64,000 nucleotides of DNA from Gordonia gummivorans (GTDB taxonomy: Bacteria > Actinomycetota > Actinomycetes > Mycobacteriales > Mycobacteriaceae). This document shows, piece after piece, positions 18,660 to 26,502 of the stretch (position 1 is the stretch's first letter; the number at the start of each line of letters is the position of its first letter). The stretch covers positions 1 to 64,000 of the forward strand of contig NZ_JAKWBF010000018.1 in NCBI RefSeq assembly GCF_022513585.1, given 5' to 3'. The notes below the pieces were generated by a model. It worked only from the letters and a program-made list of their open reading frames with translations. It was not told the DNA's origin and made no database searches. The translations under genes were made by a program, and so were the position numbers.

Positions 18660-18665
18660 TAGGAT
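18660..18665 (+). promoter_or_regulatory. -10 hexamer of the allantoicase gene
   Basis: TAGGAT lies eight bases before the GTG at 18674. No Shine-Dalgarno separates them, so the mRNA is probably leaderless. No good -35 box is visible. Confidence 0.45.
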
Positions 18666-18673
18666 CAGAACCC

Positions 18674-19708
18674 GTGACTCCTCAACCGCCACCCGTCGCC
18701 ACCGGTACCCGACCACACTTCACCTCCATGCCCGACCTGGCACTTCGAGATCTCGGCGGCGCGGTTGTCTGGACCAACGACGAGCTGTTCGCCGAGAGTC
18801 AGAACCTCATCAAGACCTCGCCCGCCCAGTACCAACCGGCCACTTTCGGGCACAAGGGTCAGGTCTATGACGGCTGGGAGACGCGGCGGCGCCGGGGGGC
18901 GGGGGTCGATCAGGCCATCGTGCGGCTCGGCGCTCCCGGTGTGGTCTACGGCGTCGTCGTCGACACGTCGTGGTTCAAGGGCAACTATCCGCCCTTCATC
19001 TCGGTGGAGGCCACCGCGGTGGAGGGCGTGGTGTCTGCCGAGGAACTCGTCTCCGACGCGGAGTGGGTCACCATCGTCGAGAAATCCCCGGCCGAGGGCG
19101 ACACCCGCAACCCGTTCACCGTCGACGCCACCAACCGATTCACCCACGTGCGGCTCACCATGTACCCCGACGGCGGCGTGGCCCGATTCCGTGTGCACGG
19201 TCGTGGTGTGCCCGACCCGCACTTCTTCCGTTACGGGCACTTCGATCTCGCCGCACTGGAGAACGGCGGCCTGATCACGGCCTGCTCCAACATGTTCTAC
19301 AGCTCCCCCAACAATCTGCTGATGCCCGGACGGGCCCGCAACATGGGTGAGGGCTGGGAGACCTCGCGCCGACGCGACGACGGCAACGACTGGGTCCAGG
19401 TGCGTCTCGCCGGCCAGGGCCGGGTGAGCCTCGTCGAACTCGACACCAGCTACTTCCTCGGCAACGCACCCGGCGCAGCCACCGTGCGCGGCCGCGACGG
19501 CGACGGCGACTGGTTCGAGGTCTTGCCGCGCACCGACTTACAGCCCGACACCCGGCACCGCTTCGTCATCGACCTCGACCGCCCGATGACCGAGGCCCGC
19601 CTGGACATCTATCCCGACGGTGGAATGGCGCGCCTCAAGCTGTATGGCACGCTCACCGAGGAAGCCGAGTCGCGGCTGATCGAACAGTGGGAGCGTGGCG
19701 AGGCCTGA
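18674..19708 (+). CDS. alc: Allantoicase
   Basis: Hydrolyses allantoate to ureidoglycolate and urea in purine breakdown. The 344-residue protein contains the two tandem allantoicase repeats: DGWETRRRR ... WFKGNYPP in the first half and GEGWETSRRRDDGNDWVQVRL ... SYFLGNAPG in the second, each followed by a RL.(M/I)YPDGG(V/M)AR motif. GTG at 18674 gives the usual length and follows a -10 hexamer. No other ureide-pathway gene lies in this window, so the enzyme looks isolated here. It diverges from the MarR/exporter pair. Confidence 0.93.
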   Translation: MTPQPPPVATGTRPHFTSMPDLALRDLGGAVVWTNDELFAESQNLIKTSPAQYQPATFGHKGQVYDGWETRRRRGAGVDQAIVRLGAPGVVYGVVVDTSWFKGNYPPFISVEATAVEGVVSAEELVSDAEWVTIVEKSPAEGDTRNPFTVDATNRFTHVRLTMYPDGGVARFRVHGRGVPDPHFFRYGHFDLAALENGGLITACSNMFYSSPNNLLMPGRARNMGEGWETSRRRDDGNDWVQVRLAGQGRVSLVELDTSYFLGNAPGAATVRGRDGDGDWFEVLPRTDLQPDTRHRFVIDLDRPMTEARLDIYPDGGMARLKLYGTLTEEAESRLIEQWERGEA

Positions 19709-19738
19709 TCGGCCTGGCCAGAGTATCGGGGAGAAGCA

Positions 19739-20515
19739 GTGCCGTTGGTCATTGGTTCGACGTTTGCGGGATACCAGATCAATGCCGAACTCGGCAGAGA
19801 CCGGACCGGAAGACATTTCCTCGTGGACCGACCCGGCGAGGACCGTGCCCGGGTCCTGAGTGCGGTCGGCTCGGCCGGGCCCGGCGTGAACGATCGGTTC
19901 TTCGCCGATGCCCGGGCCGCCTCCGCACTCGATCATCCGGCGGTGCTTCGCGTCGAGGACTACGGCATCACCGAGGACACCTGCTGGGTGGTGACCCGGC
20001 AGCTCGCCGGAACAGATCTGACCGAGCAACGTCTCACCGCCGCCGAGATCACCATGATCGTCACGCAGATCGCCGATGCCCTCGACCACGCCCGCGACCA
20101 AGGCCTGGACCGCGGCGACTTCGACGCCACCGATATCTTCGTGACCCGCACCGCCTCGGGTGCGCTCGACAGCGTCGCCCTGCGTGGGTTCGGTTTCACC
20201 GCAACCGAACCCACCGCAGACTCGACGGCACCGGCCTCCGATCAGCGCACGCTGGCCACCCTGGCGGGGCAACTCATCGCCGACGAAACACCGTGGGCCG
20301 CGGCAGCCACCCTCGATGCGCGCGACGCTGCGACCGCCCTCCGCTTTCCCGACTGCCGCGCCTTCGCTTCGGCTCTGGGCACCGCACTCGACGGCGTCGA
20401 GCACCCCGAGGCGGATGCCACGCCATCGCCGGTAGGTCCACTAGCGATCCGGCCGCACAAGAGCAAACGCGGGTGGGCGGCCATCGGCGCCGCCATCGTC
20501 GGCGTGCTCGCCCTT
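19739..20515 (+). pseudogene. Truncated Ser/Thr-kinase-like protein (pseudokinase), 3' end lost
   Basis: GTG start with GGGGAG upstream. The first 230 residues follow the bacterial Ser/Thr kinase fold (FAGYQINAELGRDRTG, a degenerate Gly loop, then ALDHPAVLRVEDYG). The catalytic motifs are changed: RGDFDATDIFV replaces HRDIKPxNI and GFGF replaces DFG, so even the intact protein was probably a pseudokinase. A basic patch and the start of a membrane helix (WAAIGAAIVGVLAL) follow, and then homology stops at about 20515, where antisense DUF222 sequence begins. The frame runs on to a stop at 20623. It follows the allantoicase gene by 30 bases. Confidence 0.7.
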
Positions 20516-21430
20516 GATGATCAACGACACCGGCAACCCACGATGAGTCTTGCCCAACAGCCCGTCGGCGAACACCGCCGTCAGCAGGGCGTTGAGCGCA
20601 TCATGGTTGCGTTGGGCCTGTGAACGCGAGTCGCGGGCGGCGGCGGCCTTGACCTGCTCGATGTCGGCGTCGTCCTCACCACCCGAGGGTGAGTCCGGGT
20701 CGTCGGGGTTGTTCATCCCGGGTTTGGCCCACACCGCCAGCATCATCTCCAGCAACGCACGCGTCTGCGGGTCGAGGTTGGCGGTCAGCTTCGACATCTT
20801 CTGCGCGTCCTGCCGATTGAGCCACAGATTACGTCGCCGTGCCCGATCCTTCGCATCGGTCAGCTCACCATCGGGGTCGAGATGGGCCAGTAGCCGCATC
20901 CCCAGCGTGGTCAACTCCGCCGGGGTGTGTTCACGCGCCAACTCCGCCAGCGTCTTCTCCGCAGCCACCTTACGGTCGTGCGGCAACCGCTGCGGGATCT
21001 TGTCCAAGATCTCGGCGACCTTACGCACATGCGCCGCCCCGACAGTCCCTTCGGCAAACCCGGCAGCCAGCGTCGGATACTTGGGGTCGGACACCTCCCC
21101 GGACAGCTGGCGGAAACTGGCCGTCGCCTCCATCTGATCGGTGCGGCGGCCCGGATCCGACACCCGCAACGCCACATTCATGAAGTTCGTCAGACTGCGG
21201 TAACCCATCTCGCGGGGCACACCGCGATCCGAGAGCGCCACGATCTGCCGATCCCCCTCGAACAACATCCGGTTGATCAGCTGCTCATGGGTACGCGCAA
21301 CGTCCACCAACTCGGCATCGGTGCACTGCGACACGTCAGCGGCGGCGAGGCGATCGAGCACCCCACCGAGCTCGGCGAGCAACGCCGGAACCACCGACAA
21401 CGACTGCTCGTCCGATGGCTGGTCGTTCAT
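20510..21430 (-). pseudogene. DUF222 (13E12-like) HNH endonuclease gene lacking its HNH end
   Basis: From ATG 21430 the protein follows the DUF222 domain of actinobacterial 13E12-type proteins (LDRLAAADVSQCTDAELV, AARRR-like KDRARRRNLW, AQRNHDALNALL, HRGLPVSLII). Intact relatives continue past this last motif into an HNH nuclease domain. Here it breaks at about 20510 into antisense kinase sequence, and the frame runs out at 20441. An upstream in-frame start at 21481 is possible. 13E12-like genes are numerous in such genomes and are a usual site of recombination. Confidence 0.75.
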
Positions 21431-21644
21431 GCTCACCCCCGGCCCCTCCGCCGTCTCTCGAATACATGTTCGAGAGTACACAGCTTCGGTCGGGTGCGCA
21501 ACCAGTTCTGACCGAACAACGTCGTGCGACTTGCTTCGCGCGGAACCTACTGCCCCGCAGATGGTTTCGACCGGCCGACAGCGATCACCCCGTGAACTCG
21601 ACCCTCATTCGGTTGGGGCGCGGGTCAGGTCCACTGAGCCCGGC

Positions 21645-21691
21645 TTCTGTGTGATCTTGTGCCCGGATTCCGGGCACAAGATCACACGGAA
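21645..21691. repeat. Long palindrome with TTGTGCCCGG core, copy 1
   Basis: The arms at 21649-21667 and 21669-21687 are perfectly complementary over 19 bases with a single-base loop, and extend three more pairs after one G-T wobble. The core TTGTGCCCGGA is shared with 59270-59308, while the outer stem (GTGTGATC) differs but is matched on the other arm. It lies between the DUF222 start and the kinase remnant. No T-run follows. Confidence 0.8.
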
Positions 21692-21740
21692 ACCGATTCG
21701 TCTGAACATGCGATGCCGGTCAGCCCGTCGCCTGTGATAC

Positions 21741-21990
21741 GTCAGCTATCTCACGTCGGTGATCCACCGAGATATCAAGCCCGCCAACATCATTGTGACG
21801 CGCGACCCGGATACCAACGAGATCGACCGTGTCGTGATGCTGGATTTCGGGATCGCGAAACTCGCCGATGGCACCGACCTCACCGCCACCAACTCGCTAG
21901 TTTGAAGCGTCGCCTACCTTGCACCCGAGATCATCAATGCCCAGCCCGCGCGTCGATCGTCGGACGAGTACGCGTTCACCCTGGCTGTTG
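21741..21990 (+). pseudogene. Ser/Thr protein kinase remnant with internal stop
   Basis: Reading from 21741 gives a kinase catalytic-loop segment: SVIHRDIKPANIIVTRD, then VVMLDFGIAKLADGTD and, after a TGA at 21903-21905, SVAYLAPEIINAQP. The stop stands where relatives have Gly (LVGTVAYLAPE), so one base change, GGA to TGA, explains it. The fragment has no N-lobe and ends near 21990, before the last C-lobe helices. A TGA at 21755 minus 20 bases (21735-21737) closes it upstream. Unlike the pseudokinase at 19739, these motifs are catalytic, so it comes from a different or paralogous kinase. Confidence 0.8.
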
Positions 21991-22000
21991 AGAGGAACTC

Positions 22001-22456
22001 TCACGCCACCCGACGATCAACCCCACTCACGTACGGCAGAACCTGTTCGCGCACAAGACGTTCGGAGGCCGAACCGTCGATGGGCACGATGATCACCGCA
22101 TCGGCGACCTCGGCGGCATAGATGTCACGGATCAGCGTGATGAGTCCGTGCGCGGTGCCGATGTAACGGATGGTCTCCGATGCCGTCGGGTCCCGGTCGA
22201 CGTCGGCATGTTCCACCGCCGCCCGCGCCGACGCGGGATGTGGTGCGATCGCAACTTCGATCTCCAGTGCCACAGCGAAATTCGCCGGGTCGTGGCTGCC
22301 GGCACGCAGCAGCGACCGGGCGCGCTGAGCGTCGCGGAGATGCTCGCGCCGGACGACGATCGGCAGCGTTCGGGCCACCGCGTCGCCGGCCACCGCGACG
22401 CGCAGCGCCGGCCGTCCGATGCTGACGGTCGCGCGAGAGTGTGTGGTGACGGTCAT
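22001..22456 (-). CDS. Small protein resembling the C-terminal part of luciferase-like monooxygenases
   Basis: A 151-residue protein. The second half (VALEIEVAIA ... SETIRYIGTAHGLITLIRDI ... VADAVIIVPIDGS ... REQVLPYV) resembles the C-terminal end of bacterial luciferase-like flavin monooxygenases, including the IRYxGT and DxxxLxP patterns, but the catalytic barrel is missing. It may be a decayed oxygenase, or a stand-alone domain. It starts 16 bases after the cysteine-desulfurase-like gene, with a GAGGGAC ribosome binding site, so the SAM-IV riboswitch should control both. Function is unknown. Confidence 0.6.
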   Translation of the reverse strand: MTVTTHSRATVSIGRPALRVAVAGDAVARTLPIVVRREHLRDAQRARSLLRAGSHDPANFAVALEIEVAIAPHPASARAAVEHADVDRDPTASETIRYIGTAHGLITLIRDIYAAEVADAVIIVPIDGSASERLVREQVLPYVSGVDRRVA

Positions 22457-22472
22457 TGCGTTGTCCCTCTTG

Positions 22473-23744
22473 TCAGTTCGATCGGGTCAGTTCGATGAGT
22501 GCATCCAGCAGGCGGTCAATGTCGGCGGCGCAGCTACCCGCGCCGAAGCTGGCCCGTACGGCTCCTGCAGGATGCCCGAGGCGTTTGAGAAGTGGATGGG
22601 CACAGAACTTTCCGTCGCGCACACCGATTCCGTGGTAGTCGCTCAGGTACTCGGCGACCGCACGGGGTGCCACCCCGTCGACGACGAAGCTCGCGATGCC
22701 GACCCGGTTGCGCGCATCATCGAAGATGCGCAGTGGCGTCACCCCGTCGATCGCAGCCAGTCCGGCGTCGAGCCGTGCGCGCAGTTCCTCTTCGTGCAGT
22801 CCCAGAGCCTCCGGCCCGATCGCCGTCAGTGCGTCGCAGGCCGCGGCAATCGAGATGGCGCCCAGCACATTCGGCGAACCGGCTTCGTGCCGGGCAGGCC
22901 CGGTGTGCCAGGTTGCGGTGACGCCACCCGCGGATACGTCGCGGGTGGCACCACCGCCGGCAAGATACGGCGTTGCCGCGTCGAACCAGTCCGGACGCCC
23001 GATGAGCACGCCCGCACCGAACGGCGCGTAGGTCTTGTGACCGGAGAAGGCCAGGTAGTCGATGCCGTGGCTCACGATCGAGATCGGCTGATGCGCAACG
23101 AGTTGCGCCGCGTCGACGAGGATGCGTGCACCGTGGCGGTGGGCGATCGAGGCCAGACGGCCGATCGGCAGCACCTCGCCGGTCACATTCGATGCGGCGG
23201 TGACCGCCAGTAGCGCAGCCGGTTTCGACGCCAGCTCGGCGTCGAGAGCCGCCAGGGTGTCGGCGATGGAATCGCGCGCCTCGACGACCCGTCCCCGCAC
23301 CTGCGACGCCGGGTTCACCGCGGTGGTCCACGGCAGCAGGTTGGCGTGATGCTCGATGTCGAGGACCGCCACGTCGCCGGGGGTGATGTGGGCAGCCAGG
23401 TTGATGGCGTCGGTGGTGTTGCGGGTGAAGACGACGGTGTCGTCGGTGCGTCCGCGGACGAAGCGGCGGACGGTCTCGCGGGCCGACTCGTACCGCTCGG
23501 TGGTGACCTGCGAGAGGTAACCGGCGCCGCGGTGGACGCTGGCGTAATCGCCGAGCGATCGTGCGACCACGTCAGCCACCGCGGTCAACGCCGGGGCGCT
23601 GGCCGCGTAGTCGAGGTTGGTGTAGCGCACGGCATCGCCGGTGATCAGCGGAACGCAGGTATCGGCGCCGACGACGGGGGCGAGGGGAGCCCTAACAGCA
23701 GAACCGGCCTCGCGACCAGCAGAAACAGGGATGACAGCAGTCAT
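22473..23744 (-). CDS. Cysteine-desulfurase-like PLP enzyme (class V aminotransferase)
   Basis: A 423-residue fold-type I PLP enzyme. Visible motifs: NLDYAASAPA at the N-terminus, HHANLLPW around the cofactor, VDAAQLVAH, and FSGHKTYAPFGAGVL, with the Schiff-base Lys near residue 235. The Cys of GKFCAHP (Cys381) aligns with the persulfide Cys of SufS-type desulfurases, so release of sulfur from cysteine or a related thiol is plausible. A Ser/Ala-rich N-terminal extension of about 40 residues precedes the domain. ATG with AGGAG upstream, directly behind a SAM-IV riboswitch, so it is expected to be made when S-adenosylmethionine is low. The substrate is not certain. Confidence 0.82.
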   Translation of the reverse strand: MTAVIPVSAGREAGSAVRAPLAPVVGADTCVPLITGDAVRYTNLDYAASAPALTAVADVVARSLGDYASVHRGAGYLSQVTTERYESARETVRRFVRGRTDDTVVFTRNTTDAINLAAHITPGDVAVLDIEHHANLLPWTTAVNPASQVRGRVVEARDSIADTLAALDAELASKPAALLAVTAASNVTGEVLPIGRLASIAHRHGARILVDAAQLVAHQPISIVSHGIDYLAFSGHKTYAPFGAGVLIGRPDWFDAATPYLAGGGATRDVSAGGVTATWHTGPARHEAGSPNVLGAISIAAACDALTAIGPEALGLHEEELRARLDAGLAAIDGVTPLRIFDDARNRVGIASFVVDGVAPRAVAEYLSDYHGIGVRDGKFCAHPLLKRLGHPAGAVRASFGAGSCAADIDRLLDALIELTRSN

Positions 23745-23761
23745 GACGGTACTCCTAGTGA

Positions 23762-23878
23762 TTCCACGCTTGCCGTATTCACTCCGAATACGGCCGGGTC
23801 GTCACCCGGAGCACCCCACCGCGGAGGAGGGTTGCCGACCAGCGAGCCGGGGCTTGTCACTGGCACTCATGACCCGCA
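23762..23878 (-). ncRNA. SAM-IV riboswitch
   Basis: On the minus strand the leader contains GGTCATGAGTGCCAG, then AAGCCCCGGCTCGCTGG, GGCAACCCTCC, CGCGGTGGGGTGC and CCGGGTGACGACC, in the order of the actinobacterial SAM-IV aptamer, which I recall from mycobacterial methionine genes. A 3' hairpin CCGTATTC/GAATACGG and GGCAAGCG follow, as in the SAM-IV pseudoknot region. The ribosome binding site AGGAG of the downstream gene lies about 10 bases later, so regulation of translation start is likely. The boundaries are approximate. Confidence 0.88.
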
Positions 23879-23934
23879 TCAAGATTCACCCATCGCGCCC
23901 ATGGGTGTCAATTTTCACTCAGCGTGAGTCAAAG

Positions 23935-23958
23935 TTAGGGCACGCTTACCGGTAGCGT
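23935..23958 (+). promoter_or_regulatory. Iron box (IdeR/DtxR type) over the -10 of the isochorismate synthase gene
   Basis: TTAGGGCACGCTTACCGGT (23935-23953) matches the IdeR consensus at about 13 of 19 positions. TAGCGT (23953-23958) is a -10 hexamer six bases before GTG 23965. The overlap implies repression by iron-loaded IdeR. Confidence 0.6.
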
Positions 23959-23964
23959 GTGGGT

Positions 23965-25089
23965 GTGTCCACGTCCGCAGCTGGCCCTAGCCCCGACGAT
24001 GTCGCCGGGAGTGTCCCCGGGGATGTCTTCGTCCTCTCCCGTCCGCACGGTACGGTCCGCGCCCGCGGGGTGCGTGAGGTGTTCACCGCCGCCGACGCCG
24101 CCTCCGACGCCCTGCGCGCAGGCCGCGTCACCGCCCTGACCGGCGCGATCGGCTTCGACGCCACCGAGACCGTGGCGCTGACCGCCCCCGAAGAGCTCAC
24201 GTTTTCCGACGAGCCACTCGCCGGCCGAGCGCCGTTGCAGCAGCGCGTCGTGAGCACCACGTTCCGTCCCGACACCGCCGAACACCGCGACCGGGTTGCC
24301 CACGCGATCAAGCGGATCGCGGCCGGCGACGTCGACAAGGTGGTGCTGGCGCGGGCCGTCGACCTCGTCGTCGAACCGCGTGTCGATCCCGCCGAGATGC
24401 TCGACGCACTGGCCGCCGGCAACTCCGAACACAACGCCTTCGGCGTCGACCTCGGCACCGGGGCGTGGTTACTCGGCGCGTCGCCGGAGTTGTTGTTGCG
24501 CAAGCGAGGTCGCGAGGTGACGTGCTATCCCTACGCCGGCTCCGCCCCGCGTCATCCCGACCCGGCCACCGACCGCGCAACCGCCGAGGCGCTGGCCCGC
24601 TCCGCCAAGGACCACACCGAACACGCCTTCGTCGTCGACTATCTCCGCGAACGCCTGGAAACCCTGTGCGACGACGTCGAGGCACCGCCCGAACCGCTGG
24701 TCCTCTCCACCGGGGAGGTGTGGCACCTCGCGACCCCGATCCGCGCGACCCTGCGCGATCCGCACGTCACCTCCCTCGACCTCGCGCTGCTGCTGGGCCC
24801 GACCCCCGCGGTGTGCGGTACGCCGAGCGAGGTGGCCGCGCAGATCATCACCGAGGTGGAGGGTGACCGCGGTTTCTACGCCGGCTCGGTCGGCTGGTGC
24901 GACGCCAATGGCGACGGCGAATGGATGGTCACCATCCGCTGTTTGCAACTCGAAGCCGACCGTCACCACCTGACCACCTGGGCCGGTGGAGGCATCATCG
25001 CCGACTCCGACCCGCAGGCCGAACTCGACGAGACCGCCGTCAAACTGCGGACCGTGCTGCACGCGTTGGGTGTCGACGACCTCGACTGA
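23965..25089 (+). CDS. Isochorismate synthase
   Basis: Converts chorismate to isochorismate, the first step to salicylate- or dihydroxybenzoate-type siderophores or to menaquinone. The 374-residue chorismate-binding protein shows KVVLARAVDL, LLGASPELLLR, YPYAGSAPRH, HAFVVDYLRERL, LLGPTPAVCGTPS and the EGDRGFYAGSVGW metal/substrate motif. GTG 23965 is chosen because TAGCGT ends six bases earlier, as in other leaderless genes here; GTG 23959 is the alternative. The iron box in its promoter favours a siderophore role (EntC/DhbC type) over MenF. It diverges from the SAM-IV unit. Confidence 0.88.
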   Translation: MSTSAAGPSPDDVAGSVPGDVFVLSRPHGTVRARGVREVFTAADAASDALRAGRVTALTGAIGFDATETVALTAPEELTFSDEPLAGRAPLQQRVVSTTFRPDTAEHRDRVAHAIKRIAAGDVDKVVLARAVDLVVEPRVDPAEMLDALAAGNSEHNAFGVDLGTGAWLLGASPELLLRKRGREVTCYPYAGSAPRHPDPATDRATAEALARSAKDHTEHAFVVDYLRERLETLCDDVEAPPEPLVLSTGEVWHLATPIRATLRDPHVTSLDLALLLGPTPAVCGTPSEVAAQIITEVEGDRGFYAGSVGWCDANGDGEWMVTIRCLQLEADRHHLTTWAGGGIIADSDPQAELDETAVKLRTVLHALGVDDLD

Positions 25090-25125
25090 TCGACCGCACA
25101 GTTCATCGCCGCTGACGGAACTCGT

Positions 25126-25275
25126 GTGCTGCTCTGGGAGCGGCTCGAGAACTCTCTGAATTATCGGCTCATCGCCTGCGGCCCCGATGGCAGCGGCTGG
25201 ACCCTCGACACCGAGAGGCTCGAACCCACCGCCTTCGGCGGCAAGGTCTACGTGGGCACTCGCCGCATACTCTGA
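25126..25275 (+). CDS. Possible small protein or gene remnant after the isochorismate synthase
   Basis: In the same frame as the isochorismate synthase and after its TGA, an open stretch from 25090 to a stop at 25273 encodes LLWERLENSLNYRLIACGPD, then GSGWTLDTERLEPTAFGG and KVYVGTRRIL. The composition is protein-like rather than random. Only a GTG at 25126 can start it, giving 49 residues without a ribosome binding site. It may be the tail of a lost gene. I recognise no family. Confidence 0.35.
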   Translation: MLLWERLENSLNYRLIACGPDGSGWTLDTERLEPTAFGGKVYVGTRRIL

Positions 25276-25287
25276 AAACCTCGCGCC

Positions 25288-26502
25288 TCAACCCAACGCG
25301 CGGTCGAGATCCTCGAGCAGATCGTCGGTGCCCTCGAGCCCGACGGACAGCCGCACCACCGAGTCGGTGAGTCCGATCGATGCGCGACCCTCGGGCCCCA
25401 TCGCGCGGTGGGTCGTGGTGGCCGGGTGGGTGATCAACGACTTGGAATCACCGAGATTGTTGGAGATGTCGATGACGTGCAGTCCGTTGAGTACCTCGAA
25501 GGCGCGCTTCTTGCCGTCGACGCCCCCGCGGTCGTTGAGCTCGAAGGTGACCACCGTGCCGCCCGACGACATCTGGGCGGTCGCGAGGTCGTACTGCGGA
25601 TGTGATTGCAGGAACGGGTATTTCACCCAGCGGACGCGAGTGTCGGATTCCAGGAACTCGGCGATGCGCTGCGCTGAGGCGACCGAGGCGTCCAGGCGAA
25701 GCTGCATGGTCTCCAGCCCCTTCACCAGCGTCCAGGCGTTGAACGGGCTCATCGCGGGGCCGGTGTGGCGCATCAGGGTCTGCACCGGGCCGTCGATGTA
25801 CTCCTTGGTGCCCAGCACCGCGCCGCCCATCACCCGGCCCTGGCCGTCGATGTGTTTGGTCGCCGAGTACACGATGACGTCGGCCCCCAAGTCCAGGCCA
25901 CGCTGGCCGAGCGGAGTGGCGAAGACGTTGTCCAGCACCACCTTTGCGCCCGCGGCATGGGCGAGCTCGGACACCTTGGCGACGTCGACGAGAACCTGCA
26001 TCGGGTTCGACGGCGTCTCGAAGAACACCGCGTCGGCCGGGGTGGCCAGCGCGCGCTCCCACTGGTCGAGATCCTCGCCGTCGACGAATTCGGTCTCGAT
26101 CCCCCACCGCGGCAGGATCTCGTTGCAGACCACGAAGCACGAGCCGAACAGGCTGCGCGCGGCCACCAGGCGGTCGCCGGCCTTCAGCAGCGCGCCGAGC
26201 GCCACGAACACCGCCGCCATGCCGCTCGCGGTCGCGAAGCACGCCTCGGCGCCGTCGAGCAGGCGCAAGCGCTCCTGGAACATCTCGACGGTGGGATTTC
26301 CGTAGCGCGAGTAGACGAATCGCTCGTCCTCGCCGGTGAAGGCCCGCTCGGCGGCCTCCGCCGAGTCGTACACGTATCCGCTCGTCAGGTACATGGCCTC
26401 CGACGTCTCGAAGAAGCCCGACCGCGCGAGCCCGCCCCGAACCGCCAGCGTCTGCGGCGAAACCCCCTCGGGCAGTTCGTAATCGTCGATTCCGTGTGTC
26501 AC
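25288..26502 (-). CDS. metZ: O-succinylhomoserine sulfhydrylase
   Basis: Makes homocysteine from O-succinylhomoserine and sulfide in methionine synthesis. The 404-residue Cys/Met-metabolism PLP enzyme has YVYDSAEAAE, FVYSRYGNPTV, ATASGMAAVF, FETPSNPM, VLDNVFATP, YSATKHIDGQGR (PLP Lys), LITHPATTTH and RLSVGLE; it closely follows M. tuberculosis MetZ as I remember it. GTG 26502 is chosen because it makes a GTGA overlap with the rhodanese stop and has GGAGG five bases upstream; a longer TTG reading starts at 26535. Confidence 0.95.
   Translation of the reverse strand: MTHGIDDYELPEGVSPQTLAVRGGLARSGFFETSEAMYLTSGYVYDSAEAAERAFTGEDERFVYSRYGNPTVEMFQERLRLLDGAEACFATASGMAAVFVALGALLKAGDRLVAARSLFGSCFVVCNEILPRWGIETEFVDGEDLDQWERALATPADAVFFETPSNPMQVLVDVAKVSELAHAAGAKVVLDNVFATPLGQRGLDLGADVIVYSATKHIDGQGRVMGGAVLGTKEYIDGPVQTLMRHTGPAMSPFNAWTLVKGLETMQLRLDASVASAQRIAEFLESDTRVRWVKYPFLQSHPQYDLATAQMSSGGTVVTFELNDRGGVDGKKRAFEVLNGLHVIDISNNLGDSKSLITHPATTTHRAMGPEGRASIGLTDSVVRLSVGLEGTDDLLEDLDRALG

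Noticed and set aside
25187-26305. 372-codon plus-strand frame over metZ
   Set aside because: Antisense to metZ, Ser/Arg/Thr-rich, no domain.
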